DNA from: BMS3Bbin07 sp036244995
Lineage (GTDB): Bacteria > Nitrospirota > Thermodesulfovibrionia > Thermodesulfovibrionales > JdFR-85
Reading direction: 5' to 3'
DNA: 6,375 nt
NCBI GenBank assembly: GCA_036244995.1
Contig: BTTF01000103.1
Location: 1 to 6,375, forward strand
Below are positions 1 through 4,876 of the stretch, one piece after another (position 1 is the stretch's first letter; every line of letters starts with the position of its first letter). The notes beneath the pieces are model-generated. The model was not told the DNA's origin, did no database searches, and was given only the letters and a program-made list of their open reading frames with translations. The translations under genes and the position numbers were made by a program.

Positions 1-37
1 CTCCGTTTATCATTGAGCAAACAAGGTTCTGATCACA

Positions 38-1417
38 TTATCCAATATCTTCAATCTCAACAAGGAAAATCTTTTCTTTTCCGGCAGCCCTTTTAACTTC
101 TTCAGTAAAACCTTTCTTGCTGAACAGGGCATAATGTTCCTTTCTCTTCTTTTTGCCCCACTCAACCATCGCTGCCTTGTTTTTCAATTCATCCAGCAAG
201 TCCATGCCTGCTTTATTTTTGCTCCACTTCACCTCTCCAAAGAATATTGAGTTTTCTTCCTCATTCATTGCCACTATATCAATCTCTGCATCTTTTGACC
301 ACCAGCGGCCAACCTTGTCGAATCTCATACCATCTGCCAACCCCTTTCCCACAAAAGACCTGCAGGCCTCTTCAAATGTATGGGAGGAAAAAATATCCAG
401 TATCGGCTTTATTTTGTTCTTTATCACATAGCTGGTCTCTCCCTCTTCTATAAAACTCCTGTTGGGGAAGACGAATCTGAACCAGAACCTGAAAAAGCTG
501 TCATCCATCATATAGATGCCCTTTTTACTCTTCTCAAACGATTTTTCTGTAATCGGCACCTCTCTCTTGATAATTCTGAGATCAATCAGGACCGAGAGAT
601 ACTTCCCGACCATACTCTTTTCAAAACCCGTTTCGTTTATGATTTCGCTTACCCGGGTTTTCCCCATGGATATCGCCCTCAGAATGGAGAAGTAGTTTCT
701 TGGCTCGCGCAGTTCTTCCCTTAATATAAATTCGGGTTCATTGTAAAGATACGCCTCGGGCTGGAGTACCCTGTGTTTTATATTTGACCATAAATCAGAG
801 GACTGATCAAACTGAAGAAGATACGCCGGGGTCCCTCCGAGGATTGAATATATATACAGGAATTCTTCGTTTGATTTTTCAGGAAAAAACTTTTTTGCAT
901 CCCGGAAGTTGAGGGACTTGATGTGAAGCTGTCCGGTTCTTCTTCCAAAGAGCGGAGATTTATAACCGAGCACCTCTGTCTCCATCATCCCTATACTCGA
1001 TCCGAGCAGTATCAGAAATGTATTCGAGTCCCTGAGGTCTTCATCCCATCCCTTCTGAAAAATTGAGGGTATTGCCCTGTTTGCCTCGATAAGAAAGGGG
1101 AATTCATCTATTGCGATTACAATTCTGCCTTTGGTTTTTATATACTTAAAGAACTCATACCAGTTACCAAACCCTCTTGAAAGCAGAAACTCGTCTTTAA
1201 ACATAAGGCCGACCTTTTCTGAAAGCAACCTTAGCTGCTCCCTCTCGGGAGCCTTGTCAGCAAGAAAATAGATATGCGGGATATCCTTGAAGAACTGTTT
1301 GACAAGTTCAGTCTTTCCGACTCGCCGTTTGCCGTATATGACTATAAACTGGGACTGCCTATCCCTGTGTATCTTTTTGAGAAACCCGAGTTCTCTTTCC
1401 CTGTTGATGAAGTTCAT
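38..1417 (-). CDS. AAA+ ATPase with C-terminal DUF234 nuclease-like domain
   Basis: The 459-residue product matches the ATPase_2/DUF234 family, common in archaea and scattered in bacteria; its cellular role is unknown. Seen: Walker A GKRRVGKT (residues 29-36), Walker B IVIAIDEF (99-106), a sensor-1-like LLGSS (137-141) and an arginine pair in LFGRR (156-160). A winged-helix region follows at about 254-290. The C-terminal DUF234 part (about 330-440) has RWWSKDAEIDIV and GEVKW, giving D380, E395 and K397, the layout of a PD-(D/E)XK nuclease core; DUF234 is placed in that superfamily. No signal peptide or membrane segment is visible, so it is probably cytoplasmic. The ATG start is supported by AGGGA six bases upstream and by the family-typical N-terminus FINRERELGFL. 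It lies 93 bases after the lipoprotein gene but has its own promoter. Its base composition is more AT-rich than its neighbours. The family call is firm. DNA binding or cleavage is inference. Confidence 0.9.
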   Translation of the reverse strand: MNFINRERELGFLKKIHRDRQSQFIVIYGKRRVGKTELVKQFFKDIPHIYFLADKAPEREQLRLLSEKVGLMFKDEFLLSRGFGNWYEFFKYIKTKGRIVIAIDEFPFLIEANRAIPSIFQKGWDEDLRDSNTFLILLGSSIGMMETEVLGYKSPLFGRRTGQLHIKSLNFRDAKKFFPEKSNEEFLYIYSILGGTPAYLLQFDQSSDLWSNIKHRVLQPEAYLYNEPEFILREELREPRNYFSILRAISMGKTRVSEIINETGFEKSMVGKYLSVLIDLRIIKREVPITEKSFEKSKKGIYMMDDSFFRFWFRFVFPNRSFIEEGETSYVIKNKIKPILDIFSSHTFEEACRSFVGKGLADGMRFDKVGRWWSKDAEIDIVAMNEEENSIFFGEVKWSKNKAGMDLLDELKNKAAMVEWGKKKRKEHYALFSKKGFTEEVKRAAGKEKIFLVEIEDIG

Positions 1418-1423
1418 TTCCTG

Positions 1424-1428
1424 TCCCT
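1424..1428 (-). promoter_or_regulatory. Ribosome binding site of the ATPase gene
   Basis: On the minus strand AGGGA lies six bases before the ATG at 1417, with a second AGGA even closer. It is the clearest Shine-Dalgarno among the four main genes and supports this start codon. Confidence 0.6.
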
Positions 1429-1435
1429 GGTAGTT

Positions 1436-1462
1436 TACTTACAAGTATTATACTTTAAAGTA
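1436..1462. repeat. Two tandem TACTT-N2-AAGTA palindromes, probable operator
   Basis: Two 12-base palindromes, TACTTACAAGTA (1436-1447) and TACTTTAAAGTA (1451-1462), are repeated directly with a 15-base period. The second is a perfect palindrome, and the first has only its two central bases unpaired. The intervening TTA makes a third overlapping symmetry, AAGTAT-T-ATACTT (1443-1455). The ATPase -10 box (1447-1452) bridges the two copies and the predicted start of transcription falls in the first. This is the geometry of a repressor site bound by one or two dimers. The regulator is not identified. Autoregulation by the ATPase's own winged helix is one option and is untested. Confidence 0.5.
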
Positions 1463-1475
1463 ATGTTTTTGTGCA
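1447..1475 (-). promoter_or_regulatory. Sigma-70-type promoter of the ATPase gene
   Basis: On the minus strand a perfect -10 TATAAT (1447-1452) lies 17 bases downstream of TGCACA (1470-1475, 4 of 6 matches to TTGACA). An A8 tract at 1492-1499 further upstream could act as an UP element. Transcription would begin near 1440, giving a leader of about 23 bases before the ATG. The -10 is convincing and the -35 is modest. It implies that the ATPase can be expressed independently of the lipoprotein gene upstream. Confidence 0.55.
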
Positions 1476-1510
1476 CTCAATGCAGCCTTTGTTTTTTTTC
1501 CTGTAATCTC

Positions 1511-2275
1511 TCAATCAAGCTCAAGATTCCGGAGAAACAGTGACAGGGGATACCTTTCCGAGGCATCGAGGGGCAGGAAGTAATCATCTCCCAGATCCCT
1601 GTTCAGGGTTATGTCTTTTAGTTGAAGGTGAAAAGAGGTGTTGTTTATGTAGATATCCATCTCTGCAGGCAGTCTGTCCTCGGTTTTAAAAATCTCCATC
1701 CTGACCTGCCTCTTCCCGTCTGCATAGAGTTCAAGGCCGTTCCATGAAAGGTCGGTTTTGTTGAAACGGTATACTGCCTGCACTCTACGTTCCGTTCCGT
1801 TCTGCTCAAGGATATAAAGAAGCCAGGCATTGTCTGACTCTTTCATTACCTTTACTGATTTCTCAAGCGTGTCATGGTCGGGCAGGAGCCTGTTAAGGGC
1901 AATGGTTCCACTGTAAAGTAAATCCCTTGAGGGGATAAAGACCTGCAGTAGACCCCTGTTGAAGAGTATCTCCATTATGGTCAGTCTCAGGGGGCCGAAG
2001 AATCTTGCATCCAGACGGTCCGGGTGACTGTAGAAGAGCACACCGGAGAATGTCCCTTTTGCCTTGCCCCCCTGTTGAATCTTTACACGCAGGGCGGCCC
2101 TGAGAGTCTTTATGTATGAGAAATCAACCCGCTCAATGAGCACTTCAGGTGTGATTTTCTCAGGGATTGGAAGGGGTCTTTCCGGTTGTATTGCCTTTTT
2201 TGGTGCACAGGCATAAAGTAGCAGAAAGAAGGTCAGGATGGTCAGGATTTTCAGTGGGACTTTATCTGTATACAT
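1511..2275 (-). CDS. Predicted outer-membrane lipoprotein, LolB/DUF4292-like
   Basis: With the chosen ATG the product is 254 residues and opens with a lipoprotein signal: a short charged start (MYTDKVPLK), a hydrophobic run (ILTILTFFLLLY) and the lipobox L-Y-A-C with the lipidated cysteine at residue 23. Residue +2 is Ala, not Asp, so outer-membrane sorting is likely if the E. coli rule applies. The mature part has no further membrane segment and resembles LolA/LolB-fold proteins. Examples are GTFSGVLFYSHPDRLDARFFG (about 74-94) and a C-terminal stretch with RLPAEMDIY and DDYFLPLD. LolB-type proteins help insert lipoproteins in the outer membrane; DUF4292 members are mostly uncharacterised. 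The frame stays open upstream to an ATG at 2380, but that start would bury the signal peptide 35 residues in. No good Shine-Dalgarno precedes 2275 (only GGAAAAAG about 16 bases away). The lipoprotein call is firm. The LolB-like role is inference. Confidence 0.8.
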   Translation of the reverse strand: MYTDKVPLKILTILTFFLLLYACAPKKAIQPERPLPIPEKITPEVLIERVDFSYIKTLRAALRVKIQQGGKAKGTFSGVLFYSHPDRLDARFFGPLRLTIMEILFNRGLLQVFIPSRDLLYSGTIALNRLLPDHDTLEKSVKVMKESDNAWLLYILEQNGTERRVQAVYRFNKTDLSWNGLELYADGKRQVRMEIFKTEDRLPAEMDIYINNTSFHLQLKDITLNRDLGDDYFLPLDASERYPLSLFLRNLELD

Positions 2276-2306
2276 AGGTTTTAATTGTAACTTTTTCCGC
2301 TCTGCC

Positions 2307-2336
2307 TTGCCAAATAGTGCCCTCAAGTGATATTGT
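2307..2336 (+). promoter_or_regulatory. Candidate promoter of the rSAM-rng operon
   Basis: TTGCCA (2307-2312) is followed after 18 bases by TATTGT (2331-2336), preceded by TGA (an extended -10, TG-N). Transcription would begin near 2343, with a leader of about 47 bases before the ATG at 2390. It lies in the 114-base divergent gap, where a promoter is needed, but the boxes are only moderate matches. Confidence 0.35.
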
Positions 2337-2339
2337 AAA
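2311..2339 (-). promoter_or_regulatory. Weak candidate promoter of the lipoprotein gene
   Basis: On the minus strand TTTACA (2334-2339, 5 of 6 matches) is followed after 17 bases by TATTTG (2311-2316, 3 of 6). Transcription would begin near 2304, about 29 bases before the ATG at 2275. The weak -10 keeps confidence low. It overlaps the plus-strand candidate promoter for the divergent gene. Confidence 0.25.
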
Positions 2340-2389
2340 GACACTGAAAATTCGCAAATTCCCGAATCCCTGAAACACAACCAATCAAG

Positions 2390-4825
2390 ATGAGAGTAAA
2401 TTTATCAAGGTTCAGAAAACCAGGCAGGTATATTGACAAAGAGATAAATGTTGTCAGAAAACCGGGGGCTGAGGTGAGGTTCGCCTTTGCATTCCCTGAT
2501 ATCTACGATATAGGGATGTCTCACCTGGGGCTCAGGATAATCTATGATATTGTCAACGCCCTGCCCTATGCCTCGGCAGAGAGGGTTTTTGCCCCGTGGA
2601 CGGACATGAGGGAGTATCTCAGAGACAGGGGGGCGAAACTCTCATCCCTTGAGACCGGGACTGCGTTGAAGGATTTTCATGTCGTGGGTTTTTCACTCCA
2701 GTACGAACTCTCCTACTCAACAGTCCTTGAGATGCTTTCACTCGGGGGTATCCCGATTCATGCAGCGGACAGGAGCGATGGAGATCCACTTGTACTGGCA
2801 GGCGGGCCATGCACTGTTAATCCTGCTCCCATGGCCCCTTATGTGGATGCCTTCCTTATTGGTGATGGTGAGGAAGCAGTGGTGGAGCTTCTGACTATAG
2901 TCAGGGAGCGGTTGGCAAACGGCGCCAAACGCGAGGAACTGCTGAAGGCGCTCTCCGGAGTTGAGGGGTTTTATGTTCCGGGCTACAGCACGTCTCCGGT
3001 AAATAGGCGCTTTATAAAAGACCTTGATGATGCACCGTTTCCGCTCTCACCCATTGTCCCCTATACCCAGATTGTTCATGACCGTATAAATATAGAACTC
3101 TCAAGGGGATGTACCAGGGGCTGCAGGTTCTGCCAGGCAGGTGTTATATACAGACCCCTCAGGGAGAGGTCACCTGAAAGGGTCTTGAATATTGCCGAAA
3201 GAACCATCGCTTCAACAGGGTATGACGAGGTCTCATTCACCTCTCTGAGCGCTGGTGATTATACGCAGTTACTGCCCCTGATGAAGTCATTCAACAGGAT
3301 ATTTGGAGATAAAAAGGTCTCGCTCTCTCTTCCCTCCATCAGGGTGGCTGCGGTTGACAGGGGTGTGCTCAGAGAGATAAAGACCGTTAAAAAAACAGGG
3401 TTTACAATTGCGCCGGAGGCTGCAACCGAGAGGCTCCGTGGGGTGATTAACAAGGATCTCAACGGGGAGGATTATGAACGGGCACTTCACACCCTCTTTA
3501 GCGAGGGGTGGCTTAATCTCAAACTCTACTTTATGATAGGGCTGCCCACTGAGAGGGATGAAGATATTGAGGCGATTCCGGCAATGGTCAAACATGCACT
3601 GAAGATTTCCAGGAAATATACGGGCAGGTTTGTAAACATTACAGTGAGTATCTCTCCTTTTGTGCCCAAGCCCCACACGCCCTTTCAGTGGACCGGACAG
3701 GATTCTCCCGACAGGCTCAGGGAGAAGATAAACTTTCTGAGGGGAAAGCTCAGGAAAAAAGGTATTAACTTCAAGGTGCACGACATCAGGATGAGTCTTC
3801 TTGAGGCCGCCTTCTCAAGGGGTGGAAGCGGGTCTGCTGCAGTGCTCGGGGAGGCACACTCACTTGGTGCCTTTCTTGACGGCTGGTCCGAGTTCTTTGA
3901 TTTTTCCTTATGGGAGAGGGCAATGGACAAGGCGGGGGTTGATCTGCGGGATTTTTCAGGAAAGACCTGGCAGGAAGACGAAGCCCTGCCGTGGGATTGT
4001 GTTGATGTCGGGGTGAAAAAGGAATATCTCCGCAGTGAACACGAAAAGGCCCATGAGGCTGAATGGACTACCGATTGTAACAGGGACAGGTGTCATGCCT
4101 GTGGTGTGGGGTGCAGGAGTGGCGAGTTCCTTTCTCCTTCCACTGTAAGGTACCGTCCTTTTTCTCAGGAGTCGCACTACAGGTTCACTCCCGTAAAGGT
4201 AAGGGTGGAGTATATAAAGAAGGGTATTTTGAGGCATCTTTCACACCGCGAGCTTGTGAACGCATTTCTTCGGGGGCTAAGGAGGGCAGGGGTGCCGCTC
4301 GTGTATTCAGCAGGTTTCAGCCCTTCACCAAAGGTCTCCTTCGGTCCTCCGCTGAATGTGGGTGTGGAGGGAGAGTCAGAGTATCTTGACATGGAGGTTT
4401 ATCCCCCCTTTGATGTAAGTGAATATATTCACAGGATAAACAATGAACTGCCGGGAGGAGTTGAGATTAAGGAGATGGAATTTATCCATAGAAAGGTGCC
4501 GTCCCTGAGCAGTTTTGTAACGGTATATGAATACGAGATACGCTTTCCTGAAGACAAGCCGGTCAGGCTGTTACGGCAGGAGAGAATAAATAATGAAAAA
4601 TTTAGTGATTTTATCCGGAATTTTGATATAATTGACGACAGGACTGTCAGATTAAGACTTAAGGACCTTCCTGACCGAAAAGTGAAACTCTCCGCCATTA
4701 TTGATGACCTGTTTGGAGTGCCTATGGAGGAGCTGGAGATTGTAAGGAAAGGCCTTTTCGGCTTTAAGGACGGATGGGTGAGTCCCATGGAGCTGCTCAG
4801 GCAGTCGTTGGCCGTTGGTTGCTGA
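2390..4825 (+). CDS. Fused radical SAM protein (TIGR03960) with DUF2344/TIGR03936 C-terminal domain
   Basis: This 811-residue protein joins two units that are separate genes in some bacteria. Residues about 10-200 form a cobalamin-binding-like domain (FPDIYDIGMSHLGL at 35-48; GGPCTVNPAP at 138-147; GDGEE at 158-162) without a DxHxxG motif. The radical SAM core follows at about 230-460, with the [4Fe-4S] motif CTRGCRFC (C241, C245, C248), the SAM-contact-like APEAATERLRG (341-351) and SPFVPKPHTPFQW (422-434). A four-cysteine cluster lies at C563, C568, C571 and C575. The DUF2344 domain spans about 601-800 (HLSHRELVNAFLRGLRRAG; FSPSPKVSFGPPL). The substrate is unknown. Constant association with RNase G and often L21/L27 genes suggests an RNA or ribosome-linked modification, which is inference. 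The ATG at 2390 is the only possible start before the upstream in-frame stop at 2345, yet it has no Shine-Dalgarno. The operon partner rng follows after 50 bases. Confidence 0.92.
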   Translation: MRVNLSRFRKPGRYIDKEINVVRKPGAEVRFAFAFPDIYDIGMSHLGLRIIYDIVNALPYASAERVFAPWTDMREYLRDRGAKLSSLETGTALKDFHVVGFSLQYELSYSTVLEMLSLGGIPIHAADRSDGDPLVLAGGPCTVNPAPMAPYVDAFLIGDGEEAVVELLTIVRERLANGAKREELLKALSGVEGFYVPGYSTSPVNRRFIKDLDDAPFPLSPIVPYTQIVHDRINIELSRGCTRGCRFCQAGVIYRPLRERSPERVLNIAERTIASTGYDEVSFTSLSAGDYTQLLPLMKSFNRIFGDKKVSLSLPSIRVAAVDRGVLREIKTVKKTGFTIAPEAATERLRGVINKDLNGEDYERALHTLFSEGWLNLKLYFMIGLPTERDEDIEAIPAMVKHALKISRKYTGRFVNITVSISPFVPKPHTPFQWTGQDSPDRLREKINFLRGKLRKKGINFKVHDIRMSLLEAAFSRGGSGSAAVLGEAHSLGAFLDGWSEFFDFSLWERAMDKAGVDLRDFSGKTWQEDEALPWDCVDVGVKKEYLRSEHEKAHEAEWTTDCNRDRCHACGVGCRSGEFLSPSTVRYRPFSQESHYRFTPVKVRVEYIKKGILRHLSHRELVNAFLRGLRRAGVPLVYSAGFSPSPKVSFGPPLNVGVEGESEYLDMEVYPPFDVSEYIHRINNELPGGVEIKEMEFIHRKVPSLSSFVTVYEYEIRFPEDKPVRLLRQERINNEKFSDFIRNFDIIDDRTVRLRLKDLPDRKVKLSAIIDDLFGVPMEELEIVRKGLFGFKDGWVSPMELLRQSLAVGC

Positions 4826-4874
4826 AAAATTTACAGGTGACCGATGAGCAGTGGCAAACGGCCGGTTAATTTTT
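4810..4874 (+). promoter_or_regulatory. Possible hairpin with T run at the rSAM-rng junction
   Basis: GGCCGTT (4810-4816, in the last codons of the rSAM gene) is fully complementary to AACGGCC (4857-4863). Inside the loop TGCT (4820-4823) can pair with AGCA (4847-4850). The stem is followed by GGTTAA and a T5 run (4870-4874) just before the rng ATG. It could work as an attenuator or as a translation-blocking structure that ribosomes ending the rSAM gene would open. The loop of about 40 bases and the gap of six bases before the T run argue against a classic terminator. Confidence 0.3.
4835..4840 (+). promoter_or_regulatory. Shine-Dalgarno in front of the putative leader ORF
   Basis: AGGTGA fits the 3' part of the extended Shine-Dalgarno (AGGAGGTGA). 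The ATG at 4844 follows at the spacing expected for that alignment: AGG, then six bases, then ATG. It is too far (35 bases) to serve the rng start at 4876 directly. Confidence 0.4.
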
Positions 4875-4876
4875 GA
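4844..4876 (+). CDS. Putative 10-codon leader peptide overlapping the rng start
   Basis: An ATG at 4844 opens a tiny frame encoding MSSGKRPVNF. It ends with TGA at 4874-4876, whose last base is the A of the rng ATG (TGATG overlap). It has a well-spaced Shine-Dalgarno and starts 18 bases after the rSAM stop. Stop-start overlaps of this kind usually mean coupled translation, which would explain why rng has no Shine-Dalgarno. Its codons also contain one arm of the possible hairpin. No similar peptide is known to me. Alternatively it is chance, or a one-base miscall in the T5 run hides an 11-residue N-terminal extension of rng. The latter is unlikely, because the family N-terminus already fits the 4876 start. 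Confidence 0.3.
   Translation: MSSGKRPVNF

Noticed and set aside
380..724. Plus-strand open frame of 114 codons inside the ATPase gene
   Set aside because: It is antisense to the conserved ATPase/DUF234 coding sequence, with no ribosome site or family resemblance.
1471..1499. Plus-strand TGCA-CTCAA-TGCA followed by a T8 tract, resembling a terminator
   Set aside because: The stem is only four base pairs, the T run starts too far after it, and no plus-strand gene lies upstream to be terminated. The tract is better read as an A8 element upstream of the minus-strand ATPase promoter.
2350..2367. Inverted repeat ATTCG-N8-CGAAT between the divergent genes
   Set aside because: Arms of five bases with no extension on either side are expected by chance in a gap of this length.
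2276..2380. N-terminal extension of the lipoprotein gene to the ATG at 2380
   Set aside because: It would add 35 residues before a clear signal peptide and lipobox and would use up nearly all of the divergent promoter region.
3287..3781. Minus-strand open frame of 164 codons inside the radical SAM gene
   Set aside because: It lies opposite conserved radical SAM core sequence and its translation has no recognisable domain; it is a shadow of the real gene.
4429..4788. Minus-strand open frame of 119 codons under the DUF2344 domain
   Set aside because: It is rich in Ser and Leu, as expected for an antisense shadow, and the plus-strand frame is clearly the conserved one.
4873..4875. TTG as the rng start codon
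   Set aside because: It directly precedes an ATG that gives the standard family N-terminus and the TGATG overlap; TTG would add one residue with no better ribosome site.
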